Part shown: in pieces, positions 24,274 through 32,151 of the stretch
How positions within the stretch are numbered: the stretch's first letter is position 1
Layout of the letters: each line of letters begins with the position of its first letter
NCBI RefSeq assembly: GCF_036898465.1
Contig: NZ_JARUMJ010000001.1
Span: 2,914,001 to 2,978,000, forward strand
Origin: Streptomyces sp. B21-105
GTDB lineage: Bacteria > Actinomycetota > Actinomycetes > Streptomycetales > Streptomycetaceae
DNA: 64,000 nt
Reading direction: 5' to 3'
Notes under the pieces: model-generated
What the model was told of the DNA's origin: nothing
What the model saw: the letters and a program-made list of their open reading frames with translations, nothing else
Database searches by the model: none
Translations under genes and position numbers: made by a program

Positions 24274-25980
24274 ATGACGATGCCGGCCTGTGCGATCGAG
24301 CCCACCGCGGCGGACACGGAGGACCGGGAAGCCCCGGAGGACGGGGAGGACCCGGAGGAACGAGAGGACGAGGAGCGCCCCGAACACCCCGAGCACGCTG
24401 AGCGCCTCGAGTACACCGAGCGCCTCGAGTACACCGAGCGCCTCGAATACACCAAGTACACCGAGTACACCGAGTACACCGAGTACACCGAGCGCCCTGA
24501 ACACCCCGAGTACGCCGAAGACCGGGACCACCGGGAGCAGGGTGCCGGCGAGCCCTCGCCGCCCCCACCCGCACCCGCGATCACACCCGCACCCGCAATC
24601 ACACCCGCACCCGCACCTGTAACCGCGCCCACAAGCACGCCCCCGCCCACACCCGCGCCCCTGCGTCCATCCGCGCCTGTCCCGGCCCCCGTGTCCGCGG
24701 CGCACGGGCGGCGTGTGACGCCCCCGGCCGACGGGTACGGCGTCGCGCCCCCCGCCCCGTGTGTGCTGACCGCGAACGGCGCCTACGCCGCACGCCTCGC
24801 CGGGGACGGCGACTCCCTGTTCCCCGAGCGCTGGACCCTGGACGGTCCCGAGCCGTACGCCGTGCCCCTGGCCGGCAACCAGCCGGAGGAGCCCGGTACG
24901 GAGGTCCAGCCGATGGCCGACGGCCGGGTCCTGATCCGGCGGCCGACCGACGGACGACACGCGTTCTCCCTGCTGTACCCGACCGGACCCGGCACCGGCG
25001 AGCTGCCGCTGGGCGCCGTCGAGTGCCCGGACGACGGCGTCGAGCTGCGGCTGCTCCCGCCGGCCCCCTGCGGCGAGCGCGCGTACGCCCTCGCCGTCGG
25101 CCCCTGGACGACGGCCGTGTGGCTGGTGGCGGGCGGCGCCTTCGGCCCCGAGCGCGTCGCCGAGATCCCCGGCCGATGCTCCGGCGGCGCGTGGCTGGAC
25201 CGCACCGGCCGCATGCTCGCGCTGGACCGTGAGACCGGCGGGCTGACCAAGACCATCGTGGTGGACCTCGAGCGCGGTGGCGAGGTGTCGCCGCTGCTGC
25301 AGATCTCCGCCGACAGCGACGACCGTCTGCTGCTCGCCGACCCGGACAGCGGACTGCTGCTGATCAGCTCGGACGCCGCCTCGCCGGGAGAGGCCCGGCT
25401 GGGCTGGGGGGTCGTGGGCAGCACGCTGCCGGTCCGCTTCCCGGAGTCCCTGCGGCTGCCCGACCACGCCCTCACGCCCTTCGCGATCCAGCCGGGTCAG
25501 GCCCTGCTGCCGGAGGCGTGCGCGGTGGCTTTGCGCATCGACGGTCCCTTCGGCGCCTGGGTGGGGGTCTGGCGTCCCACCGAACGCCGGCTGCATCAGC
25601 TGGCCGCACCTGACGGCTGGCTGACGGGCAGTGGACTGTGGACACCGGACGGCGTGCTGCGGCTGCCGTACACCACGGCCGCGGAGCCCTGCGGGGTCGC
25701 GCCCCTGACGGCTCCGGTCATGACCTCCCCGGCGGCCGTCGAGGACACCTCGCCCCCGCACCCCGGACGTCCCGAATGCCCCGGGCGCCTTGGACACCCG
25801 GACAAAGCGACGACGCCCGACGCGACGGCGTACTGGGCTGCGCCGTACTGGGCCGAACCGAGCGAGGCGGCCGGGAGAACGTCAGAGCCGGAGCCGGGGT
25901 CGGAGCTGGGGTCGGTACCGGTCGCGGCCCGTCCTGTGCCTCTGCAACAGGCCCCGCTCGGCCGCCTTGTAACGAAGTAG
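24274..25980 (+). CDS. Hypothetical protein with EYTER repeats and a beta-propeller-like C-terminus
   Basis: 568 residues from ATG 24274, with GGAGG ten bases upstream; the frame is open much further back but overlaps NIF3. Residues 10-90 are acidic and repetitive (EDPEEREDEE, then LEYTER/YTEYTE repeats), 90-150 are proline/alanine-rich (PAITPAPAITPAP), and about 150-480 form a globular domain with repeated strands (LTANGAYAARL, WTTAVWLVAGGAF, GGAWLDRTGRMLALDRETGG) suggestive of a seven-bladed or similar propeller. No catalytic motif is visible. Similar unnamed proteins are encoded beside NIF3 in other Streptomyces. Cytoplasmic; function unknown. Confidence 0.75.
   Translation: MTMPACAIEPTAADTEDREAPEDGEDPEEREDEERPEHPEHAERLEYTERLEYTERLEYTKYTEYTEYTEYTERPEHPEYAEDRDHREQGAGEPSPPPPAPAITPAPAITPAPAPVTAPTSTPPPTPAPLRPSAPVPAPVSAAHGRRVTPPADGYGVAPPAPCVLTANGAYAARLAGDGDSLFPERWTLDGPEPYAVPLAGNQPEEPGTEVQPMADGRVLIRRPTDGRHAFSLLYPTGPGTGELPLGAVECPDDGVELRLLPPAPCGERAYALAVGPWTTAVWLVAGGAFGPERVAEIPGRCSGGAWLDRTGRMLALDRETGGLTKTIVVDLERGGEVSPLLQISADSDDRLLLADPDSGLLLISSDAASPGEARLGWGVVGSTLPVRFPESLRLPDHALTPFAIQPGQALLPEACAVALRIDGPFGAWVGVWRPTERRLHQLAAPDGWLTGSGLWTPDGVLRLPYTTAAEPCGVAPLTAPVMTSPAAVEDTSPPHPGRPECPGRLGHPDKATTPDATAYWAAPYWAEPSEAAGRTSEPEPGSELGSVPVAARPVPLQQAPLGRLVTK
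24402..24497. repeat. 9/18-bp in-frame repeats (GAGTACACC)
   Basis: Units of GAGTACACCGAGCGCCTC, then of GAGTACACC, repeat without interruption and encode LEYTER and YTE repeats in the acidic N-terminal region of the hypothetical protein. All units are multiples of three. Confidence 0.9.
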
Positions 25981-26077
25981 CGGCGGTTGGCGTGGCCGCC
26001 TGGATTCGCCCCGCGGTGTGCTGGATAAAATCGCCCGGCTGTAAAGAAAGATCATGTTGACGGGGTGAATTCTTCCG

Positions 26078-26248
26078 ATGAGCGACACCAGCACCATGCA
26101 GGCGCCGTCCTCCGACATCCAGGAGACGGCCGGACACGGCCGCCACCGGGGCCCGGTCTCGGCCCACGAGGCCGATTCGGCCCCTCACGGCCGGCATCGC
26201 AGGCCGGCCGAGAACAGGGCCGACGACACCGGCGAAGCGGCTGCCTGA
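26078..26248 (+). CDS. Small hydrophilic protein with GRHRGP/GRHRRP motifs
   Basis: 56 residues from ATG 26078. The sequence has two similar modules, GHGRHRGPVSAHEADS and HGRHRRPAENRA. I recall small Streptomyces proteins with this 'GRHRGPVSA-E ... GRHRRP' pattern, so it is probably a real gene, but no function is known. It stands alone, about 100 bp after the hypothetical gene and directly before a strong hairpin. No strong ribosome site is seen (GGGG at 26062). Confidence 0.6.
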   Translation: MSDTSTMQAPSSDIQETAGHGRHRGPVSAHEADSAPHGRHRRPAENRADDTGEAAA

Positions 26249-26259
26249 CAGTACGCCGC

Positions 26260-26316
26260 CGGGGGCCCGGCCGGCCGTGGACGACGCTGCGTCGTCCGTG
26301 GACGGCCGGGCCCCCG
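26260..26316. terminator. Large bidirectional terminator hairpin
   Basis: CGGGGGCCCGGCC ... GTGGACGACG pairs with CGTCGTCC ... GGCCGGGCCCCCG across a short loop, giving a very stable stem of more than 20 bp with minor bulges. It lies 11 bp after the small gene and 80 bp from the 3' end of the convergent SDR gene, so it can terminate both. Confidence 0.8.
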
Positions 26317-26396
26317 CGCATGTCGTGTGCGCTCAGGCCGGCCCGCCCCTAGGGATCCCGTACGTACCGCCGCCTGTCGACGTGGACGACTGTCCG

Positions 26397-27359
26397 CTAT
26401 CCGCGTCGCAGGCCCAGCACCTCGGCCGCCGCGAACGTCTCACCGTCCGGCCGGTCCGCGTAGTACCCGCCGAGGACGGCGTCCAGCTCGTCGAAGCTGA
26501 ACGCGTCCTGCTTGCTGTCGAACTTCGCCGCCACCCGGGGCCGTTCGACGACCGCGACGACACCCCCGTGCACGACGAGCAGCTGCCCGTTGATCCGCGC
26601 GGCGGCCGGTGACGCCAAGTAGCCGACGAGCGGGGCGACATGCTCGGGTGCGAGCGGGTCGAGCCCGTCGGCCGGCTGCTCGAACCCGGCGAAGACGTCC
26701 GCCGTCATCCGGGTGCGGGCGCGCGGGCAGATCGCGTTGGCTGTGACACCGTACTTGGCGAGCGCCAGGGCGGTGGAGGTCGTCAGGCCGACGATCCCGC
26801 CCTTCGCCGCCGCGTAGTTGGGCTGGCCCGCCGATCCGGCGAGGAACGCCTCCGACGAGGTGTTCACGATCCGCCCGTACACCGGCGCGCCGGCCGCCTT
26901 GGACCGCTCACGCCAGTGCGCGGCGGCGAAGCGGGTGGTGTTGAAGTGGCCCTTGAGGTGGACGCGGATCACCGAGTCCCACTCCTCCTCCGCCATGGAG
27001 AAGACCATGCGGTCGCGCAGGATGCCCGCGTTGTTGACGACGACGTCCAGTGTGCCGAACTCGGCGATCGCCGTCTCGACGAGCTCGCGGGCCTGCCGGA
27101 AGTCGGACACGTCCCCGGTGTGGGCGAGCGCGGCGCCGCCCGCGGCCCGGATCTCCGCCGCGACCTCCTGCGCGGGCCCTGCCGACGCCTCGCCGGAGCC
27201 GTCACGGCCGGGCTGCCCGTAGTCGTTGACGACGACGGCCGCGCCCAGCCGGGCCAGTTCCAGCGCCTCGGCGCGCCCGAGCCCGCGCCCGGCGCCCGTG
27301 ACGATCGCGGTCAGCCCCTCGAGCGGCACGGGTAGTGGCGATGACGGTGACGGTGGCAT
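26397..27359 (-). CDS. Short-chain dehydrogenase (17-beta-HSD4/hydroxyacyl-CoA dehydrogenase-like)
   Basis: 320 residues. The NAD site is TGAGRGLG (21-28) followed by VVVNDYG (43-49, acidic residue favouring NAD), NNAG (109-112), and the catalytic set S168/S169, Y182 and K186 in VNTSSE ... NYAAAKGG. The length and the VVVNDYG ... GDVSDF pattern resemble the SDR part of multifunctional enzyme type 2 and mycobacterial Hsd4A-like proteins, which oxidise a 3-hydroxyacyl-CoA or a 17-hydroxysteroid side chain. It lies 15 bp after the ADH gene in an operon led by a MaoC hydratase and a KstR-type site, supporting a role in steroid side-chain beta-oxidation. Confidence 0.88.
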   Translation of the reverse strand: MPPSPSSPLPVPLEGLTAIVTGAGRGLGRAEALELARLGAAVVVNDYGQPGRDGSGEASAGPAQEVAAEIRAAGGAALAHTGDVSDFRQARELVETAIAEFGTLDVVVNNAGILRDRMVFSMAEEEWDSVIRVHLKGHFNTTRFAAAHWRERSKAAGAPVYGRIVNTSSEAFLAGSAGQPNYAAAKGGIVGLTTSTALALAKYGVTANAICPRARTRMTADVFAGFEQPADGLDPLAPEHVAPLVGYLASPAAARINGQLLVVHGGVVAVVERPRVAAKFDSKQDAFSFDELDAVLGGYYADRPDGETFAAAEVLGLRRG

Positions 27360-27374
27360 CCGGACGGCCGCCTC

Positions 27375-28451
27375 TCAGATCTCGATGCACGTACGGAGCG
27401 CCGCCCCGGTACGCATCTGGTCCAGCGCCTCATTGATCTCGGTGAGCGCCACACGGTGGGTGATCAGGCCCCCGAGGTCGATGCGGCCGGCCCGCCACAG
27501 GGCGATCGTCCGCTCGTAGGAGCGCAGGACGTCGCCGCCGCCGTACATCGAGGGCAGGATCCGCTTCTCGTCGAAGAACAGCTCGAACATGCTGAGCTGG
27601 AGGTAGTCGTCCAGGGCGCCCGCGCCGACGACGACGAGGGTGCCGCCGCGCCGGGTGTTCTCGTAGGCGGAGCGGGCGGTGGCGGAGCGGCCGACGACCT
27701 CGAAGACGTAGTCGAACCCCTCGCCCCCGGTGACCTGCTGCTTCGCGTCGGGCAGCTCGTCAGGCGAGACGGCCTTGGTGGCGCCGAACCGCAGGGCGGC
27801 CTCCCGGCGGGCGGCGACCGGGTCGACGGCGACGATCTCGGCGGCGCCCTTGAGCCGCGCGCCCTGGATCGCGGAGACGCCGACGCCTCCGCAGCCGATG
27901 ACGGCGACCGACGAACCCGCTTCCACGTCCGCTGTGTTGAGAGCGGCGCCGAGTCCCGTGGTCACGCCGCATCCGATCAGGGCGGCGATGTCGAAGGGGA
28001 CGTCGTCGGGGATCGGGACCGCGCAGCCGGCGTCGACCACGACCTCCTCGGCGAAGGTCCCGGTGCCGGCGAAGCCGAACACGTCGCCGCCCGGGCGGCG
28101 GAAGTTGGGGGTGCCCGCGTTCATGAAGCCGGCCAGGCACAGTTGGGTCTGGCCGCGCTTGCAGGCCGGGCAGGCCCCGCAGGCCGGCAGCCAGCAGACC
28201 ACCACCCGGTCGCCCGGCTTCACCCGGGTGACGCCCTCGCCGACCTCCAGCACTTCGCCCGCGCCTTCGTGGCCGGGCACGAAGGGCGCGGGCTGGGGGA
28301 GCACGCCGCCCATCGCGGAGAGGTCCGAGTGGCACAGCCCGGTGGCCCGTACCCGGATCCTGACCCGTCCGGGGCCGAAGCCCACCGCCTCGACGTCGTC
28401 GTGGACCTCCAGCTTGTCCTGGCCGATCTCGTGCAGTACGGCTGCGCGCAT
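27375..28451 (-). CDS. Zinc-dependent alcohol dehydrogenase (MDR, class III-like)
   Basis: 358 residues from ATG 28451. Catalytic zinc ligands are in TGLCHSDLS (C near 38) and PGHEGAGEV; the structural zinc loop has four cysteines (CGACPACKRGQTQLC). The nucleotide site is AVIGCGGVGVSAIQGA followed by AVDP. The large size, LIGCGVTTGLGAALNTA and C-terminal GLITHRVALTEINEALD place it with NAD/mycothiol-dependent medium-chain enzymes. It is in the MaoC-ADH-SDR operon and would oxidise a primary alcohol, plausibly the C26/C27 hydroxyl of a sterol side chain made by the P450; that step is inferred from context. Confidence 0.9.
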   Translation of the reverse strand: MRAAVLHEIGQDKLEVHDDVEAVGFGPGRVRIRVRATGLCHSDLSAMGGVLPQPAPFVPGHEGAGEVLEVGEGVTRVKPGDRVVVCWLPACGACPACKRGQTQLCLAGFMNAGTPNFRRPGGDVFGFAGTGTFAEEVVVDAGCAVPIPDDVPFDIAALIGCGVTTGLGAALNTADVEAGSSVAVIGCGGVGVSAIQGARLKGAAEIVAVDPVAARREAALRFGATKAVSPDELPDAKQQVTGGEGFDYVFEVVGRSATARSAYENTRRGGTLVVVGAGALDDYLQLSMFELFFDEKRILPSMYGGGDVLRSYERTIALWRAGRIDLGGLITHRVALTEINEALDQMRTGAALRTCIEI

Positions 28452-28594
28452 GGTGCGGCTCCCCTCGGACCCCTGACGGGCGGTGTGACGGGCGGTGTTC
28501 TGACGGGCAATTCCCTTATGTGCGACGGGCGGATCGCCGGCTGTGCGACGGGCGGGTGCTCTGCGGTCGGTGTTTCGGCAGGTGCAGGGCGGTT

Positions 28595-29452
28595 CTAGAA
28601 GTGCTGGACGACGGTGTCGGCGAGGACCGCCGCGTCGTCCCGCTCGACCGCGCTCACCGCCGCCCGCACCTCGCCCTCCCCGCGCCACATCCGGATGCGC
28701 AGCGTCTCGCCGGGGTACACCACCCCGGCGAACCGCGTGGCGTAGGAGCGGACCCGGCCGACGTCGCCGTCGAGCAGGGTGTCGACGACCGCCTTCAGCG
28801 TGACGCCGTAGGTGCACAGGCCGTGCAGGATGGGCCGGTCGAACCCGGCGAGCTTTGCGAACTCGGGGTCGGCGTGCAGCGGGTTGTAGTCGCCGGAAAG
28901 GCGGTAGAGGAGCGCCTGGTCCTCGCGCAGGGACCGCTCGAGCGTCCTGTCGGGCTCACCGGCGGGCGGCTCGAGCCGGGCGGACGGGCCGCGTTCCCCG
29001 CCCCAGCCGCCCTCGCCGCGGACGAAGATCTGGGCGTCGTTGGTCCACAGCGGCCCGTCCGCGTCGGCGACCTCGGTGCGCATGACGAGGACGGCGGCGC
29101 TGCCCTTGTCGTAGACGGCGGCGATGCGTCCGGTGGCGGTGGCCCTGCCCTCGGCCGGGATGGCCCGGTGGATCTCCAGGCGCTGGCCGCCGTGCAGGAC
29201 CCGGGCGAGGTCGACCTCGACGCCGGGCATGGACAGCGAGCTGATCACGCCGGGTGAGCCCGAGCCCGCGACGGTGGCGAAGCTCGGCAGGACGTGCAGC
29301 CGGGACTCCAGCGTGTAGCGCAGTTCGTCGGGGTCGGTGGCCGGGACGCCCGCGCCGATGCCGAGGTGGTACAGCTGGACGTCCCGGCGGTCCCAGGCGA
29401 TCTCGCCGGTCCGGGGTTCGGCGGCGAGCGCCTTGGCTGCGTCGATGGGCAT
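28595..29452 (-). CDS. MaoC-like enoyl-CoA hydratase (double hotdog)
   Basis: 285 residues; ATG 29452 with AGGAG upstream. The hydratase-2 motif is YRLSGDYNPLHADPEFAKLAGFDRPILHGLC, with D188, N190 and H193 as catalytic residues. The N-terminal half (DVQLYHLGIGAG, PSFATVAG) is a degenerate second hotdog domain. The sequence resembles the mycobacterial Rv3538-type hydratase, a KstR-regulated enzyme of cholesterol side-chain degradation. It would hydrate a steroid enoyl-CoA to the 3-hydroxyacyl-CoA that the SDR then oxidises. First gene of its operon, with a KstR-like site 129 bp upstream. Confidence 0.9.
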   Translation of the reverse strand: MPIDAAKALAAEPRTGEIAWDRRDVQLYHLGIGAGVPATDPDELRYTLESRLHVLPSFATVAGSGSPGVISSLSMPGVEVDLARVLHGGQRLEIHRAIPAEGRATATGRIAAVYDKGSAAVLVMRTEVADADGPLWTNDAQIFVRGEGGWGGERGPSARLEPPAGEPDRTLERSLREDQALLYRLSGDYNPLHADPEFAKLAGFDRPILHGLCTYGVTLKAVVDTLLDGDVGRVRSYATRFAGVVYPGETLRIRMWRGEGEVRAAVSAVERDDAAVLADTVVQHF

Positions 29453-29580
29453 GGAGCTCCTGATCGTTCGGATCGGGCTGGTTCGATCTCACCGTTCGAA
29501 GACCTCGGCACGGCCGTCCGCACCGATCGGCCGCACCGAGGTCGTCACGGGGCCGCGGAACCCGCCCGAGCGAGCAGATC

Positions 29581-29594
29581 TAGAACGCGTTCCA
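29581..29594. promoter_or_regulatory. KstR-type operator TAGAACGCGTTCCA
   Basis: The site fits the KstR consensus TnnAACnnGTTnnA exactly and lies 129 bp upstream of the MaoC start codon. KstR represses sterol-catabolism genes in mycobacteria and rhodococci, and a KstR homologue is encoded at 43898 in this window. Confidence 0.75.
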
Positions 29595-29642
29595 GCGCGG
29601 CGACCCCCTGTATAGCCCAGGCCTCCGGAGTTGTGAAGACAC

Positions 29643-29657
29643 CTGACGGTATGTCAG
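29643..29657. promoter_or_regulatory. Palindrome CTGA-N7-TCAG (copy 1)
   Basis: CTGACGGTATGTCAG has arms CTGAC/GTCAG. The same CTGA-N7-TCAG pattern occurs upstream of the F420-type oxidoreductase, the aldehyde dehydrogenase and the P450. It lies 190 bp upstream of the MaoC operon start. Protein that binds it is unknown. Confidence 0.55.
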
Positions 29658-29817
29658 ATGAGGGGTCCGGTGCGCGCCGAGCGCAGCAGTACCGCCGACA
29701 TGTCGGCCGCGGCGACCGATGACATTTGTCCCGCCCCGGTCCGTACATCCGGCTCTCCCGCCGGCGGCCCGGGAAACGTAGCGTCGAAGACAGGCCCGAC
29801 CCGGTGGAACGGGCGAC

Positions 29818-29916
<99 letters not shown>

Positions 29917-29941
29917 AACCAGCGAATCGGGGGACACCACC

Positions 29942-31459
29942 ATGACGAGATCATCGGCGCAGTGGCCGCACGCACTCGCCCGCCGGACGGCGGCCTGGCG
30001 CTCGGCGGTGCGGACGGGGCGCGAGCGGCAGCGGTGCTGGAAGGAGGACAAGAACCGCCACAAGGCCGAGCTGAAGGCCGCCCGCAAGGCCGGGCACGTC
30101 CCCGAGGACCCCGGTCCGCCGCCCAACGGCTTCTCCCTGCTGCCCTGGCTGCTGATGGGGATGGGCGCGATCTCCCACCTCTTCCAGGGCGAGACGCCCA
30201 ACCCGTGGATCGGCGGCCTCGGGCTGCTGACGTTCAACTCCCTCTACATCTACGTCGCCTTCCGCGCCTTCACGCGGCAGACCCGCGACGCGGTGTCCAC
30301 GCGGGTGGCGCTGGTCCTGCTGGGCCTCGTGACCTGCGCACTCGCCCTCGGCTACGGCGGCAACTGGCTCCTCTTCTTCCCGCTGCTGGGCCTCGCGACG
30401 GGCGCGGTCATGCGCGGAGGCCGGCTGCGCGCTCTCGGCACCGCCTTGGCCGTCCTGGCGGGTGTGGTCTCCTCCGTCCACGACGGCTGGGGCGCGCTCA
30501 CCATCGCCTACGCCACCTGGATCTCGACGATGGTCACGGCCGCGATCCTGTCCCTCTCCGAGGCGGTGCGGGAGCTGCGCGCCGCCCGCGAGGAGCTGGC
30601 CCGGCGGGCGGTGGAGGAGGAACGGCTGCGGTTCTCCCGTGATCTGCACGATCTGCTCGGCCACACCCTCTCCGTGATCGTGGTGAAGTCGGAGGCGGCC
30701 AGACGGCTGGCGCCGCGCGACATCGACGCGGCGCTCTCCCAGGTCACGGACATCGAGGCGGTCGGCCGTCAGGCGCTGACCGAGATCCGCGAGGCGGTCA
30801 CCGGCTACCGCGAGGGCAGCCTGGCCACCGAGCTGGAGCAGGCCCGCTCGGCCCTGACGGCGGCGGGCGTCGAACCGACGGTGAACCGCTCCGGGCCGCC
30901 GCTGGAGCCGCAGACCGCGGCCCTGCTGGGCTGGGTGGTGCGCGAGGCGGTCACCAACGTCGTCCGGCACAGCGAGGCCGCCCGGTGTGCGATCACCGTG
31001 TCCCGCACCCCGGATCGGGTCCGGCTGACGGTGACGGACGACGGGGTCGGGCTCGGGCTCGGGCTCGGCAAGGACGAGGACGAGAACAAGGACGTGGGCG
31101 TGGACGTGGAGGTGGACAAGGACGTGGACGTCGAGGACTGCCGCGCACGCGGCGGCACCGGACTGACCGGTCTGCGCGAGCGTCTGACGGCGGCGGGCGG
31201 CTCACTGACAGCGGGCCGGGGACCGCGCGGCGGCTTCCAGGTCACCGCGGAGCTCCCGGCGGACGCCAGGGCGGACGCGGACGGGGACACCCTGGCGGAC
31301 ACGAACACGAACACGGACACCGACACGGCCACGGACGCCGACGGGGGCGCGGAGGACGGCGAGAGCCCGAGGTCCGGCGAGGGTGTTCGGACGTCCGTCG
31401 CGCCCGAGCTCCCGCGCGGGACGCGGTCGGTGGTCGGCGGCCCTAACCTGGGGCCGTGA
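29942..31459 (+). CDS. Sensor histidine kinase (HisKA_3 type) with acidic insertion
   Basis: 505 residues from ATG 29942. Five membrane segments lie between about 65 and 205. The dimerisation/phosphoacceptor helix is RFSRDLHDLLGHTLSV, H236. The ATPase domain has the N box VVREAVTNVVRHS (332-344) and DDGVG (366-370). Between this and the next conserved motif GGTGLTGLRERL (404-415) is an unusual acidic insert GKDEDENKDVGVDVEVDKD. A disordered Asp/Thr-rich tail follows (440-505). It should phosphorylate the response regulator that starts inside its last codon (GTGA overlap). The signal is unknown; DesK/LiaS-like class. Confidence 0.92.
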   Translation: MTRSSAQWPHALARRTAAWRSAVRTGRERQRCWKEDKNRHKAELKAARKAGHVPEDPGPPPNGFSLLPWLLMGMGAISHLFQGETPNPWIGGLGLLTFNSLYIYVAFRAFTRQTRDAVSTRVALVLLGLVTCALALGYGGNWLLFFPLLGLATGAVMRGGRLRALGTALAVLAGVVSSVHDGWGALTIAYATWISTMVTAAILSLSEAVRELRAAREELARRAVEEERLRFSRDLHDLLGHTLSVIVVKSEAARRLAPRDIDAALSQVTDIEAVGRQALTEIREAVTGYREGSLATELEQARSALTAAGVEPTVNRSGPPLEPQTAALLGWVVREAVTNVVRHSEAARCAITVSRTPDRVRLTVTDDGVGLGLGLGKDEDENKDVGVDVEVDKDVDVEDCRARGGTGLTGLRERLTAAGGSLTAGRGPRGGFQVTAELPADARADADGDTLADTNTNTDTDTATDADGGAEDGESPRSGEGVRTSVAPELPRGTRSVVGGPNLGP

Positions 31460-32121
31460 CCGAGATTCCGGGTGGGCCCGTGAACGAGATGCCCCGTGAC
31501 CGACGCCCCGCCAAGTCCATCCGGGTGCTGCTCGCCGAGGACCAGGGCATGATGCGCGGGGCGCTGGCACTGCTGCTGGGCCTGGAGGCCGACATCGAGG
31601 TGGTCGCCCAGGTCGGCGCGGGCGACCGGATCGTGGAGGCGGCCCTGCTCCACCGCCCGGACGTCGCCCTCCTCGACATCGAACTGCCCGGCATCAGCGG
31701 CCTGGACGCCGCCGCCGAGCTGCGCGAGCAGACGCCCGACTGCCGGGTGCTGATCCTGACCACGTTCGGCCGGCCCGGCTATCTGCGCCGCGCCATGGAG
31801 GCCGGTGCCGCCGGGTTCCTGGTCAAGGACGGCCCGGTGGAGGAGCTGGCGGAGGCGATCCGCCGGGTGCTGGCGGGCGAGACGGTCGTGGACCCGGCGC
31901 TCGCCGCGGCCGCGCTGGGCGCCGGCCCGAACCCGCTCACCGCCCGCGAGCGCGACGTCCTGAACGCGTCCGTCGACGGTGCGACGGTCGCCGACATCGC
32001 GGCCAGGCTGCACCTGTCGGAGTCCACGGTCCGCAACTACCTCTCCTCCGCCATCGGCAAGACGGGCACCCGCAACCGCATGGAGGCCATGCGCGAGGCC
32101 CGCCAGCAGGGCTGGCTCTGA
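31456..32121 (+). CDS. LuxR-family (NarL/DesR-type) response regulator
   Basis: 221 residues. The receiver domain has the acidic pair in VLLAEDQGMMR, phosphoacceptor D74 in VALLDIELPG, T102/T103 and K124 in FLVKDGP. The C-terminal LuxR helix-turn-helix is LTARERDVLNAS ... TVADIAARLHLSESTVRNYLSSAIGKTGTRNRMEA. It is translationally coupled to the sensor kinase. A GTG 33 bases downstream or the later ATG are possible starts, since the first 20 residues are not conserved. Targets are unknown; the secreted protein gene 30 bp downstream may be one. Confidence 0.93.
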   Translation: MTEIPGGPVNEMPRDRRPAKSIRVLLAEDQGMMRGALALLLGLEADIEVVAQVGAGDRIVEAALLHRPDVALLDIELPGISGLDAAAELREQTPDCRVLILTTFGRPGYLRRAMEAGAAGFLVKDGPVEELAEAIRRVLAGETVVDPALAAAALGAGPNPLTARERDVLNASVDGATVADIAARLHLSESTVRNYLSSAIGKTGTRNRMEAMREARQQGWL

Positions 32122-32151
32122 GATCCGGACGGCCGCTGGCATAGTGCCCGC

